DNA from: Gordonia tangerina
Lineage (GTDB): Bacteria; Actinomycetota; Actinomycetes; Mycobacteriales; Mycobacteriaceae
NCBI RefSeq assembly: GCF_021556435.1
Contig: NZ_JAKGCU010000007.1
Location: 1 to 64,000, forward strand
Direction of reading: 5' to 3'
DNA: 64,000 nt
Shown: piece after piece, positions 25,142-34,476 of the stretch
How the letters are laid out: each line of letters opens with the position of its first letter
Numbering within the stretch: the first letter of the stretch is position 1
Position numbers and translations under genes: made by a program
The notes under the pieces: model-generated
What the model was told of the DNA's origin: nothing
Databases searched by the model: none
The model's input: only the letters and a program-made list of their open reading frames with translations

Positions 25142-26365
25142 CTAGGGTGCGTCGGTTTCATCATGCTCGGATGCGTTGAGTGTCACCGCTGCCGCCGCCT
25201 CGAGGACCATCCAGCCCGACAGCTGCACCGACAGGTCACGTTCCGGAATCTGCGACGACCGTACCGATCCGGCGCTGAACTGCGATTTTCGTCCCTCATC
25301 GCGTGGCGGGTGGGCCTGATGACGCCAGTCGGGGCCGAATACCGGACCCTGATCGGTGTCGTGGCGGTGCGTCCAGGCGGCCGCGGCGCTGGTGGTCACG
25401 ATCGCCGCGGCCCGTGAGCGGATTGCGCCGCCGTCGGCGGAATCCGGCAGATCGGTGGCGATCAACGCGAGATTGCGGGCGAGGATGCCGGCGAACAGTC
25501 CGCCGTCCCCGCCGCCGGCGCCGGGGATGACTCCGTCGTCGCACACGTGGGTCTCGACGGCATGCAGCAGACGGTCGAGCCGCTCGCGATGCACCGCGTC
25601 GCCGGTGCGGCGCAGCAGCTCCAGTTCGCTACCCAGCACCACGCCCTGGCAATAGGTGTAGACGTCGGGCACCAGACGGCGGGGGCTGTCGGCCAGTGCG
25701 GGGTGAACGCCGTCGAGGATCAGCCCGGTGGTGTCGTCGACGAGGTTGACATCCATCCAGTCGGCCATCTCGACGGCCCGGTCGACATGTCCCGTACGGG
25801 CCAGCAGGATGGCGGCCGGCCCGTTGGCCGGGGCATTGAAGAACAGGTCCATCGTGCGCCACGGGATGCCGCCACCGAGGTGTGGCACCCACGCGTCGTA
25901 CACGCGCGACGTCAGGGTGCCGAGGGCCGCGTCGCGAGACACTCCCAGATGACGATCCGCGCGCTCGAGTGCGAGGCCGAGCCAGGCCATGTCGTCGAAG
26001 TAGTTGTTGGTCCATCGACCGAAGTTTCGCGCGACGATGCCGCGCAGCAGGCGTTGCGCGTCGTCGGCGAGGGCCGTGGGGCGGTGGATGGCCGCATCGA
26101 CGAGCAGGTCGACGAGGTGCGCCTGCCACCAGTAATGCCATCGCCCCAGCGCACCTGGGAACATCGACGACGGCCAGGCGATCGCAGCCAGCCGGGTGCC
26201 GGGAAGACACGCGAATCGTTTCAGGTGGCGGGCTCCGATTGCCTCGGCGGCGGTGCCCGCCCGGCCATTCGCGGTGGCCTCGGTCGGCTCGTGGGGCCTG
26301 CCTGCGCCGTTGGATTTGGATGCATCGACCACAGTCGGGTAACCTACTCGCTTGGTGTGGCACAC
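25142..26365 (-). CDS. Glycoside hydrolase family 76 protein (alpha-1,6-mannanase-like)
   Basis: 407 residues. An (alpha/alpha)6-barrel composition with the GH76 active-site pair of aspartates in WTNNYFDDMAWLGLALERA near residue 118. Further family blocks: HLGGGIPWRTM, TYCQGVVLGSELELLRRTGD, and a C-terminal HPPRDEGRKSQFSAG. GH76 enzymes cut alpha-1,6-mannan; in mycolata this could mean remodelling of lipomannan or use of fungal mannan. No signal peptide is evident, which suggests cytoplasmic action. The start is uncertain: GTG 26365 gives the longest product and GTG 26332 is also possible. Confidence 0.85.
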   Translation of the reverse strand: MCHTKRVGYPTVVDASKSNGAGRPHEPTEATANGRAGTAAEAIGARHLKRFACLPGTRLAAIAWPSSMFPGALGRWHYWWQAHLVDLLVDAAIHRPTALADDAQRLLRGIVARNFGRWTNNYFDDMAWLGLALERADRHLGVSRDAALGTLTSRVYDAWVPHLGGGIPWRTMDLFFNAPANGPAAILLARTGHVDRAVEMADWMDVNLVDDTTGLILDGVHPALADSPRRLVPDVYTYCQGVVLGSELELLRRTGDAVHRERLDRLLHAVETHVCDDGVIPGAGGGDGGLFAGILARNLALIATDLPDSADGGAIRSRAAAIVTTSAAAAWTHRHDTDQGPVFGPDWRHQAHPPRDEGRKSQFSAGSVRSSQIPERDLSVQLSGWMVLEAAAAVTLNASEHDETDAP

Positions 26366-26512
26366 AACCGTGTGCCGTATCGGTTCAACCAGAGACCGTC
26401 GGTCATCGGGTACTCCCGATCGAAGGTCCGGCTCACGTCACCGTGGTGGCGACAGGGTCGGCGGCCCACGCAGGGAGAACGAGGAATGACGGTGCCAACG
26501 TGCGCCGATTCA

Positions 26513-26627
26513 CGCCCCGGACCTCTGCGTGCCGGGGCGTTTGTCGTATCTGCACGACAATCTTTCCCGCCTCTTCGGCTCCGGTTGGGTCTGAACCCAA
26601 CTCTAGTGATGAGAGAGGAGGCGAAGT
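26513..26627 (+). promoter_or_regulatory. Probable L10 leader region of rplJ-rplL
   Basis: The 260-bp region before rplJ has a structured, non-coding look. CGCCCCGG (26513-26520) pairs with CCGGGGCG (26532-26539) and is followed by TTTGT, an attenuator-like hairpin. Then come GGTTGGGT...ACCCAACTC (26583-26602) and GAGAGAGGAGG, the rplJ ribosome binding site. In other bacteria L10 (with L12) binds such a leader to control translation. Assignment is by position and general features, not by a covariance-model match. Confidence 0.5.
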
Positions 26628-27158
26628 ATGGCCAAGTCCGAAAAGGTCGCCGCTGTTGCGGAGATCGCCGAGCAGTTCAAGGGCTCATCGGCAGCGGTGG
26701 TCACGGAATACCGTGGTCTGTCCGTCAGTCAGATCACCGAACTGCGACGTTCGCTCGGTGAGGGCGCAACCTACTCCGTCGCCAAGAACACCCTCGTGAA
26801 GCGTGCCGCTGCCGAAGCGGGCGTGGAGGGACTCGACGAGCTGTTCAGCGGTCCGACCGCCATCGCCTTCATCGAAGGCGAGCCGGTGACGGCCGCAAAG
26901 GCGATCAAGAACTTCGCCAAGGACAACAAAGCACTCGTGGTCAAGGGCGGGTACATGGACGGCCGTGCGCTGTCCATCGGCGAGATCGAACAGATCGCCG
27001 ACCTGGAGACCCGAGAGGTGCTGTTGGCCAAGCTCGCCGGTGCCATGAAGGGCAACTTGGCAAAGGCCGCCGGACTGTTCAACCAGCCGGCCTCGCAGGT
27101 GGCGCGTCTTGCCGCTGCCCTGCAGGAGAAGAAGAACGAAGCCGGCGAGACCGAATAG
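26628..27158 (+). CDS. rplJ: 50S ribosomal protein L10
   Basis: 176 residues, full length. N-terminal [20 protein letters not shown] and [18 protein letters not shown], rRNA-binding stretch [14 protein letters not shown], and a C-terminal helix ([19 protein letters not shown]) that carries L7/L12 dimers. GAGAGAGGAGG upstream is a strong ribosome binding site. It forms the base of the L12 stalk and heads the rplJ-rplL unit behind a candidate autoregulatory leader. Confidence 0.97.
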   Translation: MAKSEKVAAVAEIAEQFKGSSAAVVTEYRGLSVSQITELRRSLGEGATYSVAKNTLVKRAAAEAGVEGLDELFSGPTAIAFIEGEPVTAAKAIKNFAKDNKALVVKGGYMDGRALSIGEIEQIADLETREVLLAKLAGAMKGNLAKAAGLFNQPASQVARLAAALQEKKNEAGETE

Positions 27159-27181
27159 TTCGGCCCCGGTGCACACAAGCA

Positions 27182-27222
27182 ATCCCCGATCCGTACGGGG
27201 ATGAACCAACCCCCGTACGGGG
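27182..27222 (+). promoter_or_regulatory. Twin hairpins in the rplJ-rplL spacer
   Basis: ATCCCCG (27182-27188) pairs with CGGGGAT (27196-27202) around 7 nt, and CCCCGTACGGGG (27211-27222) is a perfect palindrome. Both carry CCGTACGGGGA. The two arms can also pair with each other, so alternative structures are possible. A role in attenuation, processing or rplL dosage is inferred. Confidence 0.5.
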
Positions 27223-27243
27223 ACTGACAGGAAGGACGCCACC

Positions 27244-27636
27244 ATGGCGAAGCTCACCGCTGACGAGCTCATCGATCAGTTCAAGGAACTGACCCTGCTG
27301 GAGCTCAGCGATTTCGTGAAGAAGTTCGAAGAGGTCTTCGAGGTCACCGCTGCGGCTCCGGTCGCCGTCGCCGCTGCCGGTGCCCCGGCTGCCGGTGGTG
27401 CCGCTGAGGCTGCCGCCGAGCAGGACGAGTTCGACGTTGTGCTCGAGGGCGCGGGCGACAAGAAGATCCAGGTCATCAAGGTGGTCCGTGAGATCGTTTC
27501 CGGCCTGGGCCTGAAGGAAGCCAAGGACCTCGTCGAGGGCGCTCCGAAGGCTCTCCTGGAGAAGGTCGACAAGGAAGCCGCCGACGCTGCCAAGGCCAAG
27601 CTCGAAGAGGCCGGCGCTTCGGTTTCGGTCAAGTAA
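27244..27636 (+). CDS. rplL: 50S ribosomal protein L7/L12
   Basis: 130 residues. N-terminal dimerisation domain [20 protein letters not shown], an Ala/Pro/Gly hinge (residues about 40-60), and the C-terminal factor-binding domain with [20 protein letters not shown] and the highly conserved [27 protein letters not shown] upstream sets the ATG. It is the multi-copy stalk protein that recruits translational GTPases. Two hairpins follow immediately. Confidence 0.97.
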   Translation: MAKLTADELIDQFKELTLLELSDFVKKFEEVFEVTAAAPVAVAAAGAPAAGGAAEAAAEQDEFDVVLEGAGDKKIQVIKVVREIVSGLGLKEAKDLVEGAPKALLEKVDKEAADAAKAKLEEAGASVSVK

Positions 27637-27656
27637 GACCTCCCTGCCCGATCTCG

Positions 27657-27745
27657 TAGTACCAACCGCGCAAAAATCGCCGGTTGGTACTACAGATCGA
27701 GAGGATACAGCGGCCCGTGGGACATTTTGTCCCACGGGCCGCTGT
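27657..27745 (+). terminator. Two consecutive hairpins after rplL
   Basis: Hairpin 1: TAGTACCAACCG (27657-27668) with CGGTTGGTACTA (27681-27692). Hairpin 2: ACAGCGGCCCGTGGGACA (27707-27724) pairs without error with 27728-27745 around a TTT loop, an 18-bp stem. Neither is followed by a T-run. Together they likely insulate rplL from the mce operon. Confidence 0.8.
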
Positions 27746-28001
27746 CGTGTCCGGGTGTGACTGGGGGCGCACTTTCGCGATCGGGGTGGTATCGACTACG
27801 CTCATCGATCGAGCCAAGTTACCGGCGGGTAAGGGGCTTCGATCGTCTTCGGGGGATTTCGGTCGGACGTCCCAGTTGGTGTCGCACGTGGGTGTGAGCT
27901 GCAACAGCGTCCGCTACAGTGACCCCAACCACAAATGTCGCCGGTACGTGTGTGGTCACACCGATCGCAGCGAGGGGGCAGCGAATGTCTGGGAGGATGC
28001 C
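27746..28001 (+). other. Intergenic region upstream of the mce operon
   Basis: 256 bp without a convincing gene. A -10-like TACAGT lies at 27915-27920 (the same hexamer as in the rpoB promoter), 82 bp before mceG, but no good -35 is at the right distance. GGGAGGA at 27991 is the mceG ribosome binding site. This is the only space large enough for the operon promoter. Confidence 0.4.
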
Positions 28002-29207
28002 GTGGGTGTAGAGGTCAGTGTCGAGGGGCTCACCAAATCGTTCGGATCGCAGAACATCTGGCGTGATGTCACGCTGACGCTGCCCAAGGGGGAGGTGTCG
28101 GCATTGCTGGGCCCGTCGGGTACCGGCAAGTCGGTGTTCCTGAAGACGCTGATCGGTCTACTCCACCCCGAGCAGGGGTCGGTGGTCATCGACGGTACCG
28201 ACATCACCCAGTGCTCGGCCAAGGAACTCTACGAGATCCGCAAACTGTTCGGCGTCCTCTTCCAGGACGGCGCGCTGTTCGGTTCGATGAGCCTCTACGA
28301 CAACATCGCCTTCCCCTTGCGTGAGCACACCAAGAAGAAGGAAGACGAAGTCCGCGACATCGTGATGGAGAAGATCGACCTGGTTGGTCTGGCCGGTGCC
28401 GAGGACAAACTGCCCGGCGAGATCTCCGGTGGTATGCGCAAGCGCGCCGGTCTGGCCCGCGCTCTGGTGCTCGATCCGCAGATCATCTTGTGCGACGAGC
28501 CCGACTCGGGCCTGGATCCCGTGCGTACCGCCTACATCTCCCAGCTGCTGATCGACATCAACGCGCAGATCGACGCGACGATCCTGATCGTGACGCACAA
28601 CATCAACATCGCCCGCACCATCCCGGACAACATCGGCATGCTCTTCCGCAAAGAGCTGGTGATGTTCGGTCCGCGCGAGCAGTTGCTGACTTCCGAGCAG
28701 CCGGTGGTCAAGCAGTTCCTCTCCGGCGACCGCTTCGGCCCGATCGGCATGTCCGAGGAGAAGGACGAGGCCGTGCAGAAGCAGGAAGAGGCGATGCAGG
28801 CCGCCGGCATCGGTGGTGGCGGCACCAAGGACGACTTCTCCGAGATCATCCCGCAGGTGCAGCCCAATCCCGGGATGCCCGAGCGCAAGGCGATCGCACG
28901 CCACCGCGAGCGGGTACACGAGCTGCTGCACACCCTGCCACCGAACGCGCAGGAGGCCATCCGCCGCAGCATGGAAGAAGAAGACCGCATGCGCGAGGAG
29001 ATGGCCACGCACGCCGACGAGCAGCAGACCGTTGCCGTCGGTGCGGGACAGGGGTCGGGGGAGTGGACCTCTGCAGGTGGTGACGACTACCCGGGCAGTG
29101 ACGCACCGACCCAGAGCTGGGCGACTCCGCCGGCCGCGGACTCCACGGTGACCCAGCCCATCGAGACCGGCCGCCACCAGCAGCCCAACGACGGTCGGAG
29201 TCAATAA
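28002..29207 (+). CDS. mceG: Mce-associated ABC transporter ATPase MceG (Mkl)
   Basis: 401 residues. Walker A GPSGTGKSVF near residue 37, signature ISGGMRKRAGLARAL near 140, Walker B IILCDEPDSGLDP near 163, and an H-loop in VTHNINIARTIPDN. A C-terminal extension of about 140 residues, acidic then Gly/Ser/Thr-rich, goes beyond the ATPase core, as in actinobacterial MceG/Mkl; the MlaF protein of proteobacteria lacks it. GTG 28002 has GGGAGGA upstream. It energises Mce lipid import by binding the YrbE permeases. It ends 2 bp before yrbEA, so it is the first gene of the operon here, whereas in M. tuberculosis mkl is unlinked from the mce operons. Confidence 0.92.
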   Translation: MGVEVSVEGLTKSFGSQNIWRDVTLTLPKGEVSALLGPSGTGKSVFLKTLIGLLHPEQGSVVIDGTDITQCSAKELYEIRKLFGVLFQDGALFGSMSLYDNIAFPLREHTKKKEDEVRDIVMEKIDLVGLAGAEDKLPGEISGGMRKRAGLARALVLDPQIILCDEPDSGLDPVRTAYISQLLIDINAQIDATILIVTHNINIARTIPDNIGMLFRKELVMFGPREQLLTSEQPVVKQFLSGDRFGPIGMSEEKDEAVQKQEEAMQAAGIGGGGTKDDFSEIIPQVQPNPGMPERKAIARHRERVHELLHTLPPNAQEAIRRSMEEEDRMREEMATHADEQQTVAVGAGQGSGEWTSAGGDDYPGSDAPTQSWATPPAADSTVTQPIETGRHQQPNDGRSQ

Positions 29208-29209
29208 GA

Positions 29210-30016
29210 ATGGCCAGTGCCACCACGCGTGGCGTTGATCGGATAGCTCAGGCCGGAACGGGCGCGCTCGCCCAGACCGGCAACATCGTGCAGCTCTTCG
29301 TCGATGTCGCGCGTCAGTCCTTCGTGCGCCCGTTCCAGTGGCGGGAGTTCATCCAGCAGGCCTGGTTCATCGCGAGTGTCACGATCTTGCCGACCGCGCT
29401 GATCGCCATTCCGTTCGGCGCGATCGTCTCGCTGCAGACCGGCTCGTTGATCAAGCAGCTCGGTGCCGAGTCGTACACCGGTGCGGCCAGCGTGCTGGTG
29501 GTGATCCAGCAGGGATCACCGCTGGTGACCTCGCTGCTGATCGCTGGTGCCGCCGGTTCGGCGGTGGCCGCCGACCTCGGCTCGCGCACCATCCGCGAGG
29601 AGATCGACGCGATGGAAGTGCTGGGCATCAACCCGATCCAGCGTCTCGTGGTGCCGCGGGTGCTCGCGATGGTGTTGGTGGCGATGCTGCTTAACGGACT
29701 GGTCGCCGTGGTCGGCATCGGTGGTGGCTACTTCTTCAACGTCGTCGTGCAAGGTGGTACGCCCGGCGCCTACCTGGCGTCTTTCGGAGCGCTCGCGCAG
29801 TTGCCCGACCTCTACATCTCCACCCTCAAGGCCGCGATCTTCGGTGTGCTCGCCGGCGTCGTGGCCGCCTACAAGGGCCTCAACCCCAAGGGGGGACCGA
29901 AGGGAGTCGGTGACGCGGTGAACCAGAGTGTGGTCATCACGTTCCTGCTGCTGTTCCTCGCCAACCTGATCATCACTGCGGTCTACCTGCAGATCGTTCC
30001 GCCGAAGGGAGGCTAG
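29210..30016 (+). CDS. yrbEA: YrbE/MlaE family Mce transporter permease A
   Basis: 268 residues, about five to six membrane helices. MlaE-family signatures: ILPTALIAIPFGAIVSLQTG near residue 60, GSAVAADLGSRTIREEIDAM near 115 (the EEIDAMEVLGI coupling-helix motif), and FGVLAGVVAAYKGLNPKGG near 205. It pairs with YrbEB to form the membrane channel of the Mce lipid transporter, driven by MceG. The start is 2 bp after the mceG stop. Confidence 0.95.
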   Translation: MASATTRGVDRIAQAGTGALAQTGNIVQLFVDVARQSFVRPFQWREFIQQAWFIASVTILPTALIAIPFGAIVSLQTGSLIKQLGAESYTGAASVLVVIQQGSPLVTSLLIAGAAGSAVAADLGSRTIREEIDAMEVLGINPIQRLVVPRVLAMVLVAMLLNGLVAVVGIGGGYFFNVVVQGGTPGAYLASFGALAQLPDLYISTLKAAIFGVLAGVVAAYKGLNPKGGPKGVGDAVNQSVVITFLLLFLANLIITAVYLQIVPPKGG

Positions 30017-30019
30017 GCG

Positions 30020-30901
30020 ATGGCCGGTGATGGTGGCGGCGTGACAATCGCGAAGTCGCGGCCCGAGTACTACATGTACGAGGCCCGAAAACAGCTCGGC
30101 AAGCCCCTCAAGGTGCTCGACGGCGCCGGCGAGCAGATGTCGTTCTACGGACGCACCCTCGCCTGGATTCCGAAGACGCTGGTGCACTACACGCGCGAGG
30201 TACTGCGGTTGCTCGCCGAGGTGGCCTTCGGTTCCGGTGGTCTCGCCGTGATCGGCGGCACCGTCGGCGTGATGGTGCTGATGTCGGGTTTCACCGGCGT
30301 GGTCGTCGGTCTGCAGGGATACGCGGCGCTGGATCAGTTGGGTTCGCAGGCGCTGACCGGATTCTTGTCGGCGTATGTCAACACCCGTGAGGTGGCGCCG
30401 CTGGTGGCGGGACTCGCCTTGTCGGCGACGGTGGGCTGCGGTTTCACCGCCCAGCTCGGTGCCATGCGTATCTCCGAGGAGATCGACGCGCTCGAGTCGA
30501 TGGCCGTCCCGTCGATCCCGTTCCTGGTCTCCACGCGTGTCATCGCCGGGTTCATCGCGGTCATCCCGCTCTACGTGCTGGGCTTGTTGTCGGCGTACCT
30601 GGCCTCCCGTGTCATCACCACCGTGTTCAACGGTCAATCCGGTGGTTCCTACGACCACTACTTCAATCTGTTCCTGCCGCCGGCCGACGTGCTCTGGTCG
30701 TTCGGCAAGGTCCTGGTGTTCGCGTTCGTGATCATCCTGGTGCACTGCTACTACGGCTATTACGCGACCGGTGGCCCGGCCGGCGTCGGTGTGGCCGTCG
30801 GTCACGCGGTGCGGGCCGCGTTGGTGCTCATCGCGATCCTCGACTTCTTCCTGGGCCTGGCGATCTGGGGCACCACCACGACGGTGCGAGTGGGAGGCTG
30901 A
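30020..30901 (+). CDS. yrbEB: YrbE/MlaE family Mce transporter permease B
   Basis: 293 residues. Longer N-terminus than YrbEA (about 35 polar residues), then several membrane helices. The MlaE motif reads LGAMRISEEIDALESMAVPS near residue 150, and GPAGVGVAVGHAVRAALVLI lies near the end. Second half of the permease pair. It begins 3 bp after yrbEA and ends 3 bp before mceA, indicating one transcript. Confidence 0.95.
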   Translation: MAGDGGGVTIAKSRPEYYMYEARKQLGKPLKVLDGAGEQMSFYGRTLAWIPKTLVHYTREVLRLLAEVAFGSGGLAVIGGTVGVMVLMSGFTGVVVGLQGYAALDQLGSQALTGFLSAYVNTREVAPLVAGLALSATVGCGFTAQLGAMRISEEIDALESMAVPSIPFLVSTRVIAGFIAVIPLYVLGLLSAYLASRVITTVFNGQSGGSYDHYFNLFLPPADVLWSFGKVLVFAFVIILVHCYYGYYATGGPAGVGVAVGHAVRAALVLIAILDFFLGLAIWGTTTTVRVGG

Positions 30902-30904
30902 TCG

Positions 30905-32236
30905 ATGTCGACGCTGCGTCGCCGGCTGCTCGGGCTGGTGTTCTTCATCGTGGTCGCGTTGTTCTTCGTGGTCACCATCACCAAGTTCAACGATGGGTTC
31001 ACCACCTTCACCAACGTCACCCTCAAGACCGATTCGACCGGCAACGCGTTGCCCGCGAACGCCGACGTCAAGGCGCGCGGCGTCATCGTCGGCGAGGTCC
31101 GCGACGTGGAACCCACCGACGACGACGCGGTCTCGGTGACCCTCGGCCTCGACCCGGACATGGCGGCGCAGCTGCCGGAGAACACCACCGCGCGCATCCT
31201 GCCGAAAACGCTGTTCGGCGAACGCTATGTGGATCTGCAGGTGCCCACCGACGACGCGTCGGCGGCCACCCTGTCCTCCGGCTCCACCATCTACACCGAT
31301 GAGAGCGGCAACGCGAAGGAACTGCAGGAGCTGTTCGACGACCTGCTGCCGGTGCTCGATGCGATCCCGCCGCAGGATCTCAACGTCACGCTGACCTCGT
31401 TGTCGCAGGCGTTGGCCGGTCGCGGTGAGCAGCTCGGTGTCACCTTCGACGAACTCGACACCATCTTCCGGCGCTTCAACGACAACATGCCGGAGCTACA
31501 GGGCACCCTGCGTGGTCTGTCGAGCTTCTCGCAGACCTACTCCGAGGCGCTGCCCGACGTCATCGACGCCCTCGACAACTTCCGCACCACCAACAGAACC
31601 ATCGTCGAACGCCAAGGCGATCTACGCACGCTGATCGCCACCGTCGGTGTCGCCGCGACCGACACCACGGCGTTCCTGCGACAGAACCGCACCGACCTGA
31701 TCGACCTCGCCGTCGACTCGGAACCGTTCCTGGTGGGTCTGGCCAAGCAGTCACCGACCTTCGTGTGCACCTTCCGCAACTTCGCCGGCCTGATCCCGGA
31801 GTCCCGCAAGATCGTCGGTCAGGGCACCGACAACCCGGGTGTGCGGGTGAACCTGCAGTTCGTCAACCCGCGCGGCCGGTACCTGCCCAACCAGGACGAG
31901 CCGCGGCTGCTCGACACCGATCCGCCCGCCGTCTGCTACGAACCGGCGACCGACGGCCGTCCGTTCCCGCAGTATCCCGGCGGTGGTTTGGCCGACGGTT
32001 CGTATCAGCCGCCGTCCCGGAACGCCGGTCCGCGCAACGTACAGACGCTGCCACAGCCACAGTTCTCGGCGACACCGGCGGGCAACATCGCCAACCCGTT
32101 CGACGACCCGGATTACGTGAAGCAGTTGAAGGTCATCTACGGCGGCGCCAACGGCACCGATCCCGAGAAGGTACCCACCTGGGTCACCACGATCGGCGGA
32201 ACGTCGCTTCAGGGAGCGCAGGTCACCATCCGATGA
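30905..32236 (+). CDS. mceA: MCE family protein MceA
   Basis: 443 residues. N-terminal membrane anchor (RLLGLVFFIVVALFFVVTIT), the MlaD/MCE beta-barrel domain near residues 40-120 (ADVKARGVIVGEVRDVE, KTLFGERYVDLQVP), then a long alpha-helical coiled region (about 145-290), which in Mce complexes builds the tunnel, and a Pro/Gly-rich tail. MceA is the first of six subunits forming a periplasm-spanning hetero-hexamer. It overlaps mceB by 4 bp (ATGA). Confidence 0.93.
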   Translation: MSTLRRRLLGLVFFIVVALFFVVTITKFNDGFTTFTNVTLKTDSTGNALPANADVKARGVIVGEVRDVEPTDDDAVSVTLGLDPDMAAQLPENTTARILPKTLFGERYVDLQVPTDDASAATLSSGSTIYTDESGNAKELQELFDDLLPVLDAIPPQDLNVTLTSLSQALAGRGEQLGVTFDELDTIFRRFNDNMPELQGTLRGLSSFSQTYSEALPDVIDALDNFRTTNRTIVERQGDLRTLIATVGVAATDTTAFLRQNRTDLIDLAVDSEPFLVGLAKQSPTFVCTFRNFAGLIPESRKIVGQGTDNPGVRVNLQFVNPRGRYLPNQDEPRLLDTDPPAVCYEPATDGRPFPQYPGGGLADGSYQPPSRNAGPRNVQTLPQPQFSATPAGNIANPFDDPDYVKQLKVIYGGANGTDPEKVPTWVTTIGGTSLQGAQVTIR

Positions 32237-33312
32237 AATCCATCACCGGACCGCTGATCAAGCTGATCACCTTCGGCGTGGTCACGGTCATCGCCACCAG
32301 CCTGCTGGCGCTGACCATCGCCAACGCCGGCGGCGACGGCGACAGCGACTACAAGGCGGTGTTCTCCGACGCCGCGATGCTCAACCCCGGCGACGATGTG
32401 CGCATCGCCGGTGTCCGCGTCGGCCAGGTCACCTCGGTCGACGTGTACGAGCGCAACAAGGCGATGGTCGAGTTCAACGTGGACCGCGACCAACTACCCG
32501 AGGGCACCCAGCTCTACATCCGTTACCGCAACCTCACCGGCCTGCGGTACCTGGCGTTGGAGAAGGGCGCCGGCGACCCGAACAAGACGGTCGACACCGG
32601 CTACACCTTCGGTGTCGACGGCGCGGACAACACCCATCCGGCGGTGAATCTGACCGAGCTGTTCAACGGGTTCAAACCGCTGTTCCGCGAACTATCGGCC
32701 GAGGACGTCAACACGCTGTCCGAGCAGATCATCAAGGTGTTCCAAGGCGAGAGCGGCACCATCTCTCAACTGATCAGCAGCACGTCGGAGCTGACCAATG
32801 CGGTGGCCGACAAGGATAAGGTGATCGGCGAACTGATCACCAATCTCACCACCGTGCTCGACACCGTGAACCGCAACGACGACCAGTTCACCGCACTGCT
32901 CGACAACACCGAGCAGCTGGTGACCGGTCTGGCGGCGCAACGCGGTTCGGTGGGCTCGGCGATCACCTCCGTGTCGAACCTGACCGCGGTGACCGCGTCG
33001 ATCCTGCAGCCCACCCGTCCGGCGATCCAGGGTGACATCGCGGGATTGAAATCGCTGGCCGACCAGATCAATGCCCGCGACGAGGACGTCGCGCAGACGT
33101 TGACGAATCTTCCGGTGAAACTGCAGAAGATCGGCCGCGCCGCCACCTTCGGCTCGTGGTTCCAGTTCTATCTGTGCGGCATCGACGTGGTGGCCGGCAA
33201 CGGGAAGTCGACGCTGCTGACGCAGCCACTGATCCCGCTGCCCGACATCAACCACGTGCTCTACACCAGCGCGGCCACCCGCTGCTGGAAGGACGAAAGG
33301 CCGGGGGGCTGA
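32233..33312 (+). CDS. mceB: MCE family protein MceB
   Basis: 359 residues from ATG 32233, inside the mceA stop. N-terminal anchor (LITFGVVTVIATSLLALTIA), MCE domain near residues 35-115 (NPGDDVRIAGVRVGQVTSVD, LTGLRYLALEKG), a helical region (130-290), and a cysteine-containing C-terminus (FYLCGIDVVAGN, TRCWKDERPGG) typical of MceB subunits. The next gene starts 3 bp downstream. Confidence 0.93.
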   Translation: MKSITGPLIKLITFGVVTVIATSLLALTIANAGGDGDSDYKAVFSDAAMLNPGDDVRIAGVRVGQVTSVDVYERNKAMVEFNVDRDQLPEGTQLYIRYRNLTGLRYLALEKGAGDPNKTVDTGYTFGVDGADNTHPAVNLTELFNGFKPLFRELSAEDVNTLSEQIIKVFQGESGTISQLISSTSELTNAVADKDKVIGELITNLTTVLDTVNRNDDQFTALLDNTEQLVTGLAAQRGSVGSAITSVSNLTAVTASILQPTRPAIQGDIAGLKSLADQINARDEDVAQTLTNLPVKLQKIGRAATFGSWFQFYLCGIDVVAGNGKSTLLTQPLIPLPDINHVLYTSAATRCWKDERPGG

Positions 33313-33315
33313 CCT

Positions 33316-34476
33316 GTGGCTGACGATCAGCAGAACCGGCCGCAGCCGGATGGCGACGACGCTCAGACCGAACGGTTCTCGACCGAGGACGTTCGCGCTG
33401 CCGCCCGCGCCGGTAACCAATCCGAGCAGGCCGAGCCGCAACAGAATGCGCACCCGCATCGTCGATTCGGTGGTCGCCGCACCCCGGTCAGCATCGGCGC
33501 CATCGGCATCCTCATCCTGTTGATGACCGCGGTGTCGGCGTTCTTCCTGAACTCGCTGCCGCTGATCGGTGCGGCGGCACGCTACACAGCCCAGTTCTCC
33601 GAGGCGGCCGGGCTCAAGCCGGGCGCCGAGGTGCGGGTGGCCGGCGTCAAGGTCGGCGAGGTCGACGGCGTCGCGCTCGCCGGTGACCACGTGGACGTGA
33701 AGTTCCGGGTCACCAACACCTGGATCGGCAACCAGACGCAGGCGTCGATTCAGATCAAGACGATCCTGGGCCAGAAGTACCTGGCATTGAATCCGCAGGG
33801 CACCGAACCCGCCGATCCCGATGTCGCGCTGACCGATACGGTGTCGCCCTACGACGTCGTCGAGGCGTTCTCGGATGCCGCGGACCAGATCGAGGAGCTC
33901 GACACCGACCAGCTCGCCGAGTCGATGGAATCGCTGAGCGACGCGTTCTCCGGAACCGCAGGCGACATCGGACCGTCGCTGGACGGTCTGACGCGGTTGT
34001 CGCAGACCATCGCCAGCCGTGACCAGGAGGTGCAGCGGCTGCTCGAAGCGACCAAGTCGACGTCGCAGATCCTCGCCGACCGCAACGAGGAGTTCGTCCG
34101 CCTGATCGCCGGCGCCGGGCAGCTGCTCGACGAACTCAACAACCGGCAGCAGGCGATCTCCAAGCTGCTGTCCACGACGACGGTGCTGTCGGATTCGTTG
34201 TCGGGGATCGTGGCCGACAACCAGGAGCAGATCGGGCCGGCTCTGGAGTCGTTGCAACAGGTCAATCAGCTGCTGATCGCGCAGAACCAGAATCTGCGCG
34301 ACACCATCACCTACATGGCGCCGTTCTACCGCCTTTACGCGAACGTGCTGGGCAACGGTCGCTGGTTCGAGTCGGTGGTCACCAACCTGCTGCCGCCGGC
34401 GTTGCCGCAGCAGAACACCACCCGACCGCCCAACAAACAGGTACTGCAGAACAACGGCGGAACGGAGGCCGGCTGA
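33316..34476 (+). CDS. mceC: MCE family protein MceC
   Basis: 386 residues from GTG 33316. A cytoplasmic N-terminus of about 50 residues, rich in Gln, Asp and Arg, precedes the membrane helix ([20 protein letters not shown]). MCE domain near residues 90-170 ([34 protein letters not shown]), then the helical region with repeated Leu/Ile heptads (180-335). No C-terminal domain beyond a short Asn/Gln/Pro tail. It overlaps mceD by one base. Confidence 0.92.
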   Translation: MADDQQNRPQPDGDDAQTERFSTEDVRAAARAGNQSEQAEPQQNAHPHRRFGGRRTPVSIGAIGILILLMTAVSAFFLNSLPLIGAAARYTAQFSEAAGLKPGAEVRVAGVKVGEVDGVALAGDHVDVKFRVTNTWIGNQTQASIQIKTILGQKYLALNPQGTEPADPDVALTDTVSPYDVVEAFSDAADQIEELDTDQLAESMESLSDAFSGTAGDIGPSLDGLTRLSQTIASRDQEVQRLLEATKSTSQILADRNEEFVRLIAGAGQLLDELNNRQQAISKLLSTTTVLSDSLSGIVADNQEQIGPALESLQQVNQLLIAQNQNLRDTITYMAPFYRLYANVLGNGRWFESVVTNLLPPALPQQNTTRPPNKQVLQNNGGTEAG

